Made by a program: the position numbers and the translations under genes. Shown piece by piece: positions 21,291 to 28,769 of a stretch of DNA of 28,769 nt; position 1 is the stretch's first letter; each line of letters begins with the position of its first letter. The DNA is from a virus. The stretch is from positions 1-28,769 of the IMG/VR virus record IMGVR_UViG_3300034198_002381; one strand, 5' to 3'. The notes beneath the pieces are model-generated. The model saw only the letters and a list, made by a program, of their open reading frames with translations. It was not told the DNA's origin and ran no database searches.

Positions 21291-23789
21291 ATGGCATTTC
21301 AACTAAGTCCAGGCGTAAACGTTACTGAAATTGATCTTACAACCGTTGTGCCTGCAGTTGCCACTTCCGACGGCGCCATTGGTGGCGTGTTCCGTTGGGG
21401 TCCAGTAGGCGAAAGAGTACTTGTAGATTCTGAAAACCAGCTTGTTGCTCGTTTCGCAAAACCAAGTAACCTTAATGCAGAAACATACTTCACAGCGGCA
21501 AACTTCCTTTCTTACGCAAATCGTCTTTACGTTTCACGTGCTGCTAATACTAGTGGTGCAACCCCACATAAAACTGCTCGTTTGAACAAATACGTTGCTA
21601 ACCTAAGTTCAAACAATTCTGGTAGTGCTAACTACGATAATACTGACGTTATCATAATAGTTTCTCAGCATGGAGCTAACGGTACTGGGACTTTAACTAC
21701 TAATTCTGTTGGTGGTATAACTACTGTAAGTGTTTCCACACCAGGATTTGGTATGAACGTAAGTCCTACATTAGTATTTAAAGCTGCTAATGGTGCTGCA
21801 TCTAACGGTACTGGTGCTAACGTTTCTGCTGGCGTTGCAACTTCTCATGTTCAATACGTCGTAGATGGCGGCACATTGAACCTTAACAGTAACATGTATA
21901 TCACTCAGTCTTCTAACACCAGTGCAGTTTCATATGGCGAATCAGTAACTGTTGTTAATAGTGCTATTATTACACTTCCTACTAGCTCTTCGTATTACGA
22001 TGACATTGATCTTTACTTCGGTAACGAGGAAACATCATACACAGCTGTTGCTTTAGAAACTGGTGGTATCGTTGCTAACCTTGTGAATCAAATCGTTAAG
22101 AACGATAATGCATACACAGCAATGGACGGTAATTTCGACTCTGATATTCTTTACGTATCGAAATACCCAGGCGCTTTGGGTAACTCTTTGAAGATAGCTG
22201 TTTGCGATTCTTCTGATGCTTATACTTCTACTATAAATTCTACTGCTAATTTCACATACGATATCGGCGAGAAAATGGCAACTGCTATTTTTGCTGGTGT
22301 CGCTAATACAGATGCTGATGATGTAGCAAACGAAATTTCTATTGGTGATCAAATCCTAGTAGGAAATAGTGCTATCGGTATTCAGTATATGAAAGTAAGT
22401 TCTGTAGAGATTGTATCTAACACTAATACGACTTTAACATTGAATTTTGAAGATCCATATAGACTACACACTGCATATGTTTCTAATACTGTCAATCGTT
22501 ATTGGGAGTTTTTCAACGTTGTAGAATCATCACCTGGTCAAACAGATTGGGTGCTTCGTCACGGCAATACTTCTGCTAATGACGAGTTACACCTTGTTGT
22601 TGTTGATGATGGTGGCCAGTTTACCGGAACTCCAGGAACTATCCTAGAAGTTTATAAGGGTCTTTCAAGAGCAACAGATGCTAAGAATGCTGACACTAGT
22701 GGCAACTACTACAAGGATGTCATCAATCAGAACTCTAATTACATCTGGTGGGCAAATGATCGCTCTGGCGCATCTTCAGCAAACTCTATGTTGATTGCTT
22801 CTTCATCAAACATGACACCTTTCGATACAGAGTTCGCCATGGGTTCTGATGGTCTTGATGAAACTTCTGTATCTCTATCAACTCTTGGTCCTGCTTATGA
22901 CCTGTTCGTTTCACCAGAAGACGTAGATATTTCTCTAATTCTTCAGGGTCATCCTATCGGAGGTTCAAGTTCTTACGACGGTATCACTGTCCAGAACTTC
23001 CAGCTTGCCAACTACATTATCGATAATATCTGTGAAAGCAGAAAAGATTGCGTAGCGTTAATTTCACCAGACAAAAATACTGTACTAAATAACTTTGGTA
23101 ACGAAGCTTTGACATTGAAAGCTTGGAGATCAGCTATCCGTTCTTCTTCTTATGCTGTTCTTGATTCTGGTTATAAGTATCAGTACGATCGTTACAATGA
23201 CATTTATCGTTGGATCCCATTGAACGGTGACATCGGCGGTCTTTGTGTTCGTACAGACAATACAAACGATGCTTGGTGGTCACCTGCTGGTTTCAACCGT
23301 GGTCAAATTAAGAATATCGTTAAGCTTGCTTGGAACCCACGTAAGTCTGAACGCGATGTGCTTTATGTGAACGGTGTAAACCCAGTTGTTACGTTCCCAG
23401 GTCAAGGCACTATACTTTACGGCGACAAAACCCTACTTTCTAAGCCATCAGCATTCGATAGAATTAATGTTCGTCGTCTGTTCATTGTTCTTGAAAAGGC
23501 TATTTCTGTTGCTGCTAAAGCTTCGTTGTTTGAATTTAACGATCAGTTCACTCGTTCCCAGTTTAAGAACTTGGTAACACCTTACCTTCGTCAAATTCAG
23601 GGACGTCGTGGTATCACTGACTTTAAGGTTGTTTGTGACGACAGTAACAACACAGCTCAAATTGTTGATACGAACCAGTTTGTTGGCGATATCTATATCA
23701 AGCCAGCTCGTTCAATCAACTTCATCCAGTTGAACTTTGTGGCTGTAGGATCTGGTGTACAATTTTCAGAAGTTGTCGGCAAGTTCTAA
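21291..23789 (+). CDS. gp18: Contractile tail sheath protein gp18, with insertion
   Basis: An 832-aa protein starting MAFQLSPGVNVTEIDLTTVVPAVATSDGAI in the standard way for T4-like sheath proteins. The C-terminal half is typical: DNICESRKDCVALISP, LDSGYKYQYDRYND, then a final core with GVNPVVTFPGQGTILYGDKT and FVAVGSGVQFSEVVG. The core forms the contractile hexameric sheath. T4 gp18 is 659 aa; the difference lies mostly in residues about 105-260, a Ser/Thr/Asn/Gly-rich insertion resembling fibre sequence. Arginine is coded mainly by CGT here, unlike the fibre and cargo genes where AGA dominates, which fits strong expression. Confidence 0.95.
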   Translation: MAFQLSPGVNVTEIDLTTVVPAVATSDGAIGGVFRWGPVGERVLVDSENQLVARFAKPSNLNAETYFTAANFLSYANRLYVSRAANTSGATPHKTARLNKYVANLSSNNSGSANYDNTDVIIIVSQHGANGTGTLTTNSVGGITTVSVSTPGFGMNVSPTLVFKAANGAASNGTGANVSAGVATSHVQYVVDGGTLNLNSNMYITQSSNTSAVSYGESVTVVNSAIITLPTSSSYYDDIDLYFGNEETSYTAVALETGGIVANLVNQIVKNDNAYTAMDGNFDSDILYVSKYPGALGNSLKIAVCDSSDAYTSTINSTANFTYDIGEKMATAIFAGVANTDADDVANEISIGDQILVGNSAIGIQYMKVSSVEIVSNTNTTLTLNFEDPYRLHTAYVSNTVNRYWEFFNVVESSPGQTDWVLRHGNTSANDELHLVVVDDGGQFTGTPGTILEVYKGLSRATDAKNADTSGNYYKDVINQNSNYIWWANDRSGASSANSMLIASSSNMTPFDTEFAMGSDGLDETSVSLSTLGPAYDLFVSPEDVDISLILQGHPIGGSSSYDGITVQNFQLANYIIDNICESRKDCVALISPDKNTVLNNFGNEALTLKAWRSAIRSSSYAVLDSGYKYQYDRYNDIYRWIPLNGDIGGLCVRTDNTNDAWWSPAGFNRGQIKNIVKLAWNPRKSERDVLYVNGVNPVVTFPGQGTILYGDKTLLSKPSAFDRINVRRLFIVLEKAISVAAKASLFEFNDQFTRSQFKNLVTPYLRQIQGRRGITDFKVVCDDSNNTAQIVDTNQFVGDIYIKPARSINFIQLNFVAVGSGVQFSEVVGKF

Positions 23790-23795
23790 TAAATA
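23788..23795 (+). promoter_or_regulatory. Late-promoter-like AATAAATA before tail tube gene
   Basis: Overlaps the gp18 stop codon and lies 27 nt upstream of gp19, with AAAAGGAG between. Identical to the octamer before gp18. Confidence 0.5.
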
Positions 23796-23822
23796 GATCA
23801 AAGCTCAAAAGGAGTAAAGTAG

Positions 23823-24437
23823 ATGCCATTTAATATTAATACATTCAAGCATCGCGGTCTAGTGTATGGTGGCGCTAGACCAGCCCTTTTCAGCGTGGTA
23901 TTAACAGTACCACCTGGACTTGGTATCGATAACGTATCATCAGACAAGTTTCGCTTTGTTTGTCGCACAGCGGAACTACCAGCCTCTCAGGTTTCATCAT
24001 TCGACATCCCATATTTCGGTCGTAAGATCAAGTTGGCTGGCGACCGTACATTCTCTGATTGGTCAGTAACAGTAATGAACGACGAAGATTTCTCTGTACG
24101 TTCTATGTTCGAAGCTTGGTCAAACGCAATGAACCGCTTGGTTTCTAACGTTCGTGACCCAAATGCGAGCGCAGAGGGTTATAAGGGTATTCTTGATGTT
24201 TATCAGTATGGTAAGGACGGCTCTGAAATTAGAGCTTACCAAATTGTTGGCGCATTCCCAACAGATATCGGTGCAATCTCACTTGATTGGGATTCTGCAA
24301 ATAGTATTGAAACCTTCACTGTAAACTTCGCATACGATTTCTGGATTCCTATCGTTGAGGAATCAGATAAGAAAGCTGGTGGAACTAACGTTTACGGTGA
24401 TTTATCTGAAATTGACGGTATAGCTGGACCGAACTAA
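23823..24437 (+). CDS. gp19: Tail tube protein gp19
   Basis: A 204-aa protein beginning MPFNINTFKHRGLVYGGARPALF, with FVCRTAELPASQVSS, IPYFGRKIKLAGDR and the SDWSVTVMNDEDFSVRSMFE segment characteristic of gp19 tail tube proteins. It stacks as hexameric rings inside the sheath and forms the channel for DNA. T4 gp19 is 163 aa; the longer form is common in aquatic relatives. It follows the sheath gene with its own Shine-Dalgarno and promoter-like site and precedes a hairpin that could trim or end its transcript. CGT/CGC arginine codons suggest high expression. Confidence 0.93.
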   Translation: MPFNINTFKHRGLVYGGARPALFSVVLTVPPGLGIDNVSSDKFRFVCRTAELPASQVSSFDIPYFGRKIKLAGDRTFSDWSVTVMNDEDFSVRSMFEAWSNAMNRLVSNVRDPNASAEGYKGILDVYQYGKDGSEIRAYQIVGAFPTDIGAISLDWDSANSIETFTVNFAYDFWIPIVEESDKKAGGTNVYGDLSEIDGIAGPN

Positions 24438-24445
24438 TATAAGTA
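24438..24445 (+). promoter_or_regulatory. Late-promoter-like TATAAGTA before portal gene
   Basis: One mismatch to the T4 core, starting on the base after the gp19 stop and 48 nt before gp20. The hairpin at 24459-24478 lies between it and the portal gene. Confidence 0.35.
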
Positions 24446-24458
24446 TTATATGATTAAA

Positions 24459-24478
24459 GGAGGGATTAATTTCCCTCC
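24459..24478 (+). terminator. Stem-loop between tail tube and portal genes
   Basis: Arms GGAGGGA (24459-24465) and TCCCTCC (24472-24478) pair fully across a six-base loop TTAATT, followed by ATTTT. The G+C-rich stem and short T run fit an intrinsic terminator or an mRNA 3'-end stabiliser after the abundant tube message. The T tract is brief, so termination may be partial. The portal Shine-Dalgarno (GGAG, 24483-24486) follows just downstream. Confidence 0.6.
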
Positions 24479-24493
24479 ATTTTGGAGATTTAA

Positions 24494-26332
24494 ATGGCAG
24501 AATTATTCGGTTTCGAATTTAAAAGAAAAGAACAGTTAAAAGATCAGACACCATCATTTGCTCCTAAAGAGTCAGATGATGGTGCTGTTGTCGTTGCTGC
24601 TGGTGGTTCTTTCGGTACATATGTTGACTTAGATGGCACTGTAAGAACAGAAGCCGAATTGGTAACTAAGTATAGAGAAATGGCTTTGCATCCAGAATGC
24701 GATGCTGCGGTTGACGAAATCGTTAATGAATCCCTTTCTATAGATGAAGAAACTATCGTAGATGTAAATTTAGATACAACTAATATATCTGATAATATTA
24801 AGAAAATTATTAGAGAAGAATTTCAAAACTGTTTAAAGATTTTAGAATTTAACAAATACGCATATGATATTTACCGTCGTTGGTATATTGACGGTCGTTT
24901 GTACTATCATGTCGTGGTTGACGAGAAAGATCCAAAAGCTGGTATCAAAGAATTAAGATACGTAGATCCTCGTAAAATCCGTAAAGTTAGGGAAATTTCC
25001 AAAAAGAGAATTCAAGCTGGTAATACTGGTGATGCAGTATTAACTAAAACAGTTAATGAATATTTTATTTTCAATGATAAGGGATTCAATTACGGCAATA
25101 AAGCAGTAGGACCATCAACCACAGGTTTAAAGATCGCGAAAGATTCAGTTCTTCATATTGTTTCTGGTTTAACAGACAATCAAGGAACTATGGTTCTTTC
25201 TTATATGCATAAAGCTATTAAAGCTCTCAATCAGTTGCGTACACTTGAAGACGCACTTGTGATTTATCGTCTCGCGCGAGCGCCAGAACGTCGTATTTGG
25301 TACATCGATGTCGGTAACTTACCTAAGATGAAAGCTGAACAGTATGTGCGTGATATCATGGTTAAGCACAAAAACCGCTTGATCTATGACGCACAGTCTG
25401 GAGAAATTAGAGATGATCGTAAGTTTATGACCATGTTGGAAGACTATTGGCTTCCAAGAAGAGAGGGCGGCAGAGGTACGGAAGTTACTACCCTGCCAGG
25501 TGGTCAAACTCTCGGTCAAATGGATGATGTCCTTTACTTCCAGAAAAAGTTTCTCCAGACACTTAACGTTCCTATCAGTCGTTTAAATTCTGATGCACTA
25601 TTTTCAGTGGGTCGTGCGACTGAGATCACTCGTGACGAGTTGAAGTTCGCTCGTTTCACTATACGTTTACGTCAGCGTTTTTCTTTACTTTTCACTAAGA
25701 TGTTAGAAAAACAGTTGGTGCTTAAAGGCATTATGACTATCGAAGATTTTAATGCAATCTCTACATATATTAAATACGATTTTGCAAAAGATAATTATTT
25801 CACTGAACTTAAGAATAATGAAATTGCTGAAGGTCGTATCAATTTAGCTGGTGCTTTCCAGGCAGTTACGGGTAAATATTATTCTCATGATTGGGTTCGT
25901 AAAAATATTCTTCAGCAGTCCGATGATGATATCGAAGAAATGGATAAGCAGATCAATAAAGAGGCTCAAACTCAAGAACCTCGTTGGATCAATCCTGCTA
26001 TATTGGCTAACCTTCAAAGCGAAAATCAGTTGGAAGTTAGCAATCAACAAGTTCAATCTGGTCAACAGCAAATAGATGCACAACAGCAACAGGCTGGAGG
26101 TCCTCCTCAAGCTGGTGGGCAAGCTTCTCCTGGTGACGATAATGCGCAAAAAATGGAAGCTGTTAGACAAGCTATGATCACTGTAGATCAGATGAAAGCT
26201 AAAAAGGGTAATCGCACTATGCAAGACGAGGCTAAGTATAAAGCTGCCGTTCAAATTGTTGCGAAAAACAGGGATCTATTGCCACAAATGGGCGTTCCTA
26301 AATCAGCTGATTCTACAGCATTAACTAAATAA
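24494..26332 (+). CDS. gp20: Portal vertex protein gp20
   Basis: A 612-aa protein with the usual T4-like portal pattern: MAELFGFEFKRKE, HPECDAAVDEIVNES, LRYVDPRKIRKVRE, LEDALVIYRLARAPERRIWYIDVGNLPK, then RREGGRGTEVTTLPGG, LNVPISRLN and the long helix region after it. Twelve copies form the ring at one head vertex through which DNA enters and leaves and to which gp17 docks. T4 gp20 is 524 aa; the extra length is mainly a Gln-rich, probably flexible C-terminal tail (about 515-612: QQQIDAQQQQAGGPPQ) ending in a short helix. A TTTGGAG site at 24480-24486 precedes the start. Confidence 0.95.
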   Translation: MAELFGFEFKRKEQLKDQTPSFAPKESDDGAVVVAAGGSFGTYVDLDGTVRTEAELVTKYREMALHPECDAAVDEIVNESLSIDEETIVDVNLDTTNISDNIKKIIREEFQNCLKILEFNKYAYDIYRRWYIDGRLYYHVVVDEKDPKAGIKELRYVDPRKIRKVREISKKRIQAGNTGDAVLTKTVNEYFIFNDKGFNYGNKAVGPSTTGLKIAKDSVLHIVSGLTDNQGTMVLSYMHKAIKALNQLRTLEDALVIYRLARAPERRIWYIDVGNLPKMKAEQYVRDIMVKHKNRLIYDAQSGEIRDDRKFMTMLEDYWLPRREGGRGTEVTTLPGGQTLGQMDDVLYFQKKFLQTLNVPISRLNSDALFSVGRATEITRDELKFARFTIRLRQRFSLLFTKMLEKQLVLKGIMTIEDFNAISTYIKYDFAKDNYFTELKNNEIAEGRINLAGAFQAVTGKYYSHDWVRKNILQQSDDDIEEMDKQINKEAQTQEPRWINPAILANLQSENQLEVSNQQVQSGQQQIDAQQQQAGGPPQAGGQASPGDDNAQKMEAVRQAMITVDQMKAKKGNRTMQDEAKYKAAVQIVAKNRDLLPQMGVPKSADSTALTK

Positions 26333-26346
26333 AAGGATGGTGTGAA

Positions 26347-26580
26347 ATGGAAAATAATAAATATGAAATACAGGATTTAATTAACGCAGCAGTTGAACAA
26401 AAGCCAACTAATTTTTCTGATATTTTTGGAAATTTACTTGTTGACAGGCTAAGTGATGCAGTTTCTAACAAGAAAATGGAATTAGCCAAATCAATGTATG
26501 GTTCTGCCGCTGAAGTTGAGTCTGACGAAAACGATTACGAAGATAACTCAGAGGAAGAAACATATGGCGAAACCGCTTAG
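26347..26580 (+). CDS. Prohead core protein, gp67-like
   Basis: A 77-aa protein with an N-terminal helix (IQDLINAAVEQK), a middle FSDIFGNLLVDRLSDAVSNKKMELAKSMYG in short form, and a strongly acidic tail (EVESDENDYEDNSEEE). Size, acidic tail and place directly after the portal gene match T4 gp67 (80 aa), a prohead core protein cleaved by gp21 during maturation. The next gene starts inside it. Assignment is by position and composition; direct sequence identity to T4 gp67 is not assessed. Confidence 0.72.
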   Translation: MENNKYEIQDLINAAVEQKPTNFSDIFGNLLVDRLSDAVSNKKMELAKSMYGSAAEVESDENDYEDNSEEETYGETA

Positions 26581-27436
26581 AATTGTAGCTCCGGGCCAAA
26601 AGTCTGTTACTGGTATCATTAAAGGCGCCAAGCTCGATGGTGTGAAGTCTTCAAAAACTTCAAATCTTACTTTGGGCAAAGATGCAGGCGTTGATTACGA
26701 GCCAAAAGCTAAAGCCGAACAAGATTTTGTATCGAAGCATAAAGTTGATAAGCACGCCGATCGTGTAGGTAATGATGAATCACCATATACAGGTGGTAAG
26801 CCAGCCCCATATAAGAAGCAAAATGCTAAAGTTTACGAAGCTAAAAGCATGAAATGCGAATCTTGTGGTAACATTTACGAGGGCGAAACTTGTGATTGTG
26901 GTTCGATGAAAAAAAGTGGTAAAAAGCTTCTACTTGGTGGTAAAAAGGGATTATCAGAAGTTTTAAACCCAGTTTCTGAAGGAGCCAAAGTTGATAGGAT
27001 GGCGGTTCATATCGCCCAAAGCGAAAAGTCAACTGGTAAATCTGCCAAAAAGGCAAAAGAAATTGCATGGGCCACACTCAATAAACGTGGTTATTTAAAT
27101 AATAAAAATAAAAAGATGGAAGAAGCCAAAGAAATTAAAACTACTCCAGTACCTTCTAAGAGTGATGCTCACACCCAAGGTACAGTTGATGCATATTACG
27201 GTCGTCAACCAACCCCACGTGGCTCTAATCGCAAACCATTAACTAACCCTAAAGACATAGCTGATTATATGGACGGTCATAAGAATGGCGATGCAGGTAG
27301 CAAAGTTTACGAAGATCTAGCTATGCCAATGCTCGAAGGTGGGAAAAAGTCAAAAAAGAAACCTGTTAAAGAAACAACTGGCCCAGACGGTGGTATGAAT
27401 ATGTATGGCGACGGCGTATCACAAGGGAAGGTATAA
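26564..27436 (+). CDS. Lys-rich prohead-region protein with zinc-ribbon-like Cys cluster, unknown function
   Basis: A 290-aa protein. The start at 26564 (MAKPLRIVAPGQKSV), preceded by GAGGAA, is preferred to 26498 because the added 22 residues are only a shifted reading of the acidic gp67-like tail. It is basic and mostly disordered. Cys98, 101, 110 and 112 (CESCG...CDCG) could bind zinc. A helix follows, with MAVHIAQSEKSTGKS and IAWATLNKRGY. Residues about 201-250 (DAHTQGTVDAYYGRQPTPRG, NPKDIADYMDGHKNG) form another conserved-looking block. It occupies the place of T4 gene 68 (prohead core, 141 aa), but I see no proof of homology. It might be a core component or internal head protein. Confidence 0.6.
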   Translation: MAKPLRIVAPGQKSVTGIIKGAKLDGVKSSKTSNLTLGKDAGVDYEPKAKAEQDFVSKHKVDKHADRVGNDESPYTGGKPAPYKKQNAKVYEAKSMKCESCGNIYEGETCDCGSMKKSGKKLLLGGKKGLSEVLNPVSEGAKVDRMAVHIAQSEKSTGKSAKKAKEIAWATLNKRGYLNNKNKKMEEAKEIKTTPVPSKSDAHTQGTVDAYYGRQPTPRGSNRKPLTNPKDIADYMDGHKNGDAGSKVYEDLAMPMLEGGKKSKKKPVKETTGPDGGMNMYGDGVSQGKV

Positions 27437-27439
27437 ATA
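27432..27439 (+). promoter_or_regulatory. TATAAATA overlapping a start codon
   Basis: Exact late-promoter core whose last base is the first base of the start at 27439, so it cannot serve that gene with a normal leader. It could add transcripts for the protease at 27988, or be fortuitous. Confidence 0.25.
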
Positions 27440-27978
27440 TGAATATCATTAAACCAATAGGCGATAGTGTAGCTCTGGCGCTTCCTTCGGCTGGCATAGG
27501 AAACACTTGTGGTAATAATAAACTCGTTTATATATCGAGTTATGCCGCAACTTCGAATTTACACGTCGTAAATGCAACACCACTTAGTATTGTTGCCAAT
27601 ACTGTTGGTGTAAGTAATACATTAAACGTGATAAAGATTTCAGGCGCTAACTCTTATGTGAGCGTTGGTTATAGAGTTTATTATAATGTACCACCATCAA
27701 ACAGCGCTATTTCTGGATTAACATCTAATACTATTTACTTTGTATCATTTACAAATTCTTCTTCTTTAGCTATATCAGCAACAAACGGTGGTGCTAATAT
27801 TTCTCTTGCTGGTGTAAGTACAACTAATCCAGCTCAGGTACATAATCTTTATATAATTAAGCATTCAATAGCTGTAGTGAACACTGTACCTTATTTTATC
27901 GAAAAAGACGCTACTGAGTCGCTTATGGTTAGCGCATGTACTGGTATTTTTGCTACACCTGTGGCATATAGAAGTTAA
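27439..27978 (+). CDS. Structural-type protein inserted before the prohead protease, unknown function
   Basis: A 179-aa protein, rich in Asn, Ser, Thr, Val and Ile with almost no charge, so probably all beta. The middle (VGYRVYYNVPPSNSAISGL, IYFVSFTNSSSLAIS, NGGANISLAG) has the rhythm of beta-sandwich or Ig-like repeats in phage structural proteins, where 'SGLT-NT-YFV' loops recur. The end (FIEKDATESLMVSACTGIF) is distinct. AAGGGAAGG at 27423-27430 supports the start. T4 has no gene of this kind between 68 and 21. Possible roles are a head decoration or fibre-like surface protein; position suggests the head, composition suggests external exposure. I do not recognise the family. Confidence 0.55.
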   Translation: MNIIKPIGDSVALALPSAGIGNTCGNNKLVYISSYAATSNLHVVNATPLSIVANTVGVSNTLNVIKISGANSYVSVGYRVYYNVPPSNSAISGLTSNTIYFVSFTNSSSLAISATNGGANISLAGVSTTNPAQVHNLYIIKHSIAVVNTVPYFIEKDATESLMVSACTGIFATPVAYRS

Positions 27979-27987
27979 GGAATTAAA

Positions 27988-28662
27988 ATGAAACTTATTA
28001 CAGAGTTAAACGAGTCAGTTGAGTATATCTCAGAGGCTAATGAAAACGGTAAAAAGCAACATTTTATCGAAGGTATATTTTTACAGGCGGATCTTAAAAA
28101 CCGTAATGGTCGTGTTTATCCATTAGATATTATGGAAAACGAAGTTAATCGTTATGTGAGAGAAGTTGTCAATGTCAATCGTGCATATGGAGAATTAGGA
28201 CATCCTTCCGGACCATCGATAAACCTTGATCGTGTTTCTCATATGATTGTTGAAATTAAGCGTGATGGTAAAAATTTCAGAGGTAAAGCAAAATTAACTG
28301 AAACTCCAATGGGCGATATTGCACGTGGTCTTTTAGAATCTGGCGCTAATCTCGGTGTTTCTTCTCGTGGTATGGGCTCTTTAAAAGAATCAAATGGTGT
28401 AATGGTTGTTCAATCAGATTATAAGATAGCAACCGCTGCTGATATAGTTGCTGATCCTTCTGCCCCTAATGCTTTCGTTAAAGGTATTATGGAAAATGTA
28501 GAATGGATTTACGATCCCGTAAGAGATACATGGCTTGAAGAAAAATTACATGAAACCAAAAAGGCTATTCATAAAATGACAATGAAAGAAATTGAAGAAC
28601 AAAAATTAGCTATTTTTGAAAATTATGTATCTTCTCTAGCAATAAAAACCAGATTAATATAA
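27988..28662 (+). CDS. gp21: Prohead protease gp21
   Basis: A 224-aa protein close to the T4 gp21 length (212 aa). It has the family blocks NRNGRVYP (38-45), AYGELGHP with the likely catalytic His72, and LGVSSRGMGS with the likely nucleophile Ser125 or Ser126, followed by a conserved ATAADIVADPSAPNAFV. gp21 cleaves core and shell proteins after prohead assembly, then itself. AAGGAA at 27977-27982 gives the start. Position before the scaffold gene matches T4. The C-terminal helix (KMTMKEIEEQKLAIFENY) is probably a core-binding or self-cleaved segment. Confidence 0.93.
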   Translation: MKLITELNESVEYISEANENGKKQHFIEGIFLQADLKNRNGRVYPLDIMENEVNRYVREVVNVNRAYGELGHPSGPSINLDRVSHMIVEIKRDGKNFRGKAKLTETPMGDIARGLLESGANLGVSSRGMGSLKESNGVMVVQSDYKIATAADIVADPSAPNAFVKGIMENVEWIYDPVRDTWLEEKLHETKKAIHKMTMKEIEEQKLAIFENYVSSLAIKTRLI

Positions 28663-28665
28663 ATA
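28658..28665 (+). promoter_or_regulatory. Putative late promoter before scaffold gene
   Basis: Exact TATAAATA overlapping the gp21 stop codon, 30 nt before the next start, with AAAAAGGAGA at about 28677-28686. A separate promoter here fits the high demand for scaffold and the major capsid gene expected beyond the window. Confidence 0.65.
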
Positions 28666-28695
28666 ATTTTAAAATCTAAAAAGGAGACTTTTCTA

Positions 28696-28769
28696 ATGGC
28701 TCAAGAATTAAATACTAATGACGACGATCAATTCGAACATGATGAAGTAGAAAATATGGAAGAAGAAAC
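28696..28769 (+). CDS. gp22: Probable prohead scaffold protein gp22, 3' end outside window
   Basis: Only the first 24 residues are present: MAQELNTNDDDQFEHDEVEN and MEEE, an acidic start. Place directly after gp21, a strong Shine-Dalgarno and a late-promoter match point to the scaffold gp22, the main core protein on which the T4 head is built. Too little is visible to confirm this from sequence alone. Confidence 0.65.
   Translation, partial: MAQELNTNDDDQFEHDEVENMEEE

Noticed and set aside
25844-26254. 136-residue minus-strand frame inside the portal gene
   Set aside because: Opposite a conserved portal coding region, with no Shine-Dalgarno and no recognisable domain.
26498-26563. N-terminal extension of the zinc-ribbon-like protein
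   Set aside because: These codons are an out-of-frame reading of the acidic gp67-like gene; the ATG at 26564 has a good ribosome site.

Overview
The window is part of the genome of a T4-like contractile-tailed phage (myovirus). From 16873 to the right end the genes follow the T4 late order: gp13, gp14, gp15, gp16, gp17, gp18, gp19, gp20, a gp67-like core protein, an unidentified prohead-region gene, an inserted gene, gp21, and the start of a probable gp22. The proteins resemble the marine/freshwater T4-like lineage rather than coliphage T4 itself. The DNA is AT-rich and almost entirely coding, with no intergenic gap above about 65 nt. No rRNA, tRNA, CRISPR array, insertion sequence or integrase was seen. 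The host cannot be read directly. Two TctC/Bug-type periplasmic receptors hint at an aquatic alpha- or betaproteobacterium, because that receptor family is most expanded there.

Layout. (1) 1-10095 is a large, modular tail-fibre and adhesin locus. It holds a fibre cut by the left window edge with 29-residue repeats, three tandem paralogous fibre/receptor-binding proteins, a tail assembly chaperone, a 597-aa fibre with 42-residue repeats, two glycine-rich adhesins, a repeat-neck fibre whose C-terminal domain is strikingly GC-rich, and small accessory proteins. (2) 10099-16827 is a cargo region between the fibres and the neck genes. Three PP-loop ATP-pyrophosphatase-like proteins, a small membrane fatty-acid-hydroxylase-type protein, a methyltransferase-like protein and an amidoligase lie in a tightly overlapping run. 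A secreted Bug-type receptor follows, then a second Bug-type receptor that is the only minus-strand gene. (3) 16873-28769 is the conserved neck, terminase, sheath, tube, portal and prohead module.

How it works together. The right half builds the neck (gp13/14), finishes the tail (gp15), packages DNA (gp16/17), and makes sheath (gp18), tube (gp19), portal (gp20) and prohead core/protease (gp67-like, gp21, gp22). The left half makes the host-recognition apparatus, with much evidence of duplication, domain shuffling and repeat turnover. Matches to the T4 late-promoter core TATAAATA occur before several genes, including one 50 nt upstream of the cargo run. This suggests the cargo genes are transcribed late with virion genes.

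The most unusual part is the cargo run at 10099-15042 (PP-loop, hydroxylase, PP-loop, methyltransferase, amidoligase, PP-loop). I read it as a candidate phage-encoded biosynthetic or modification pathway that forms amide bonds on an unknown substrate. Its biochemical class is supported by motifs; its substrate is not known from the sequence.
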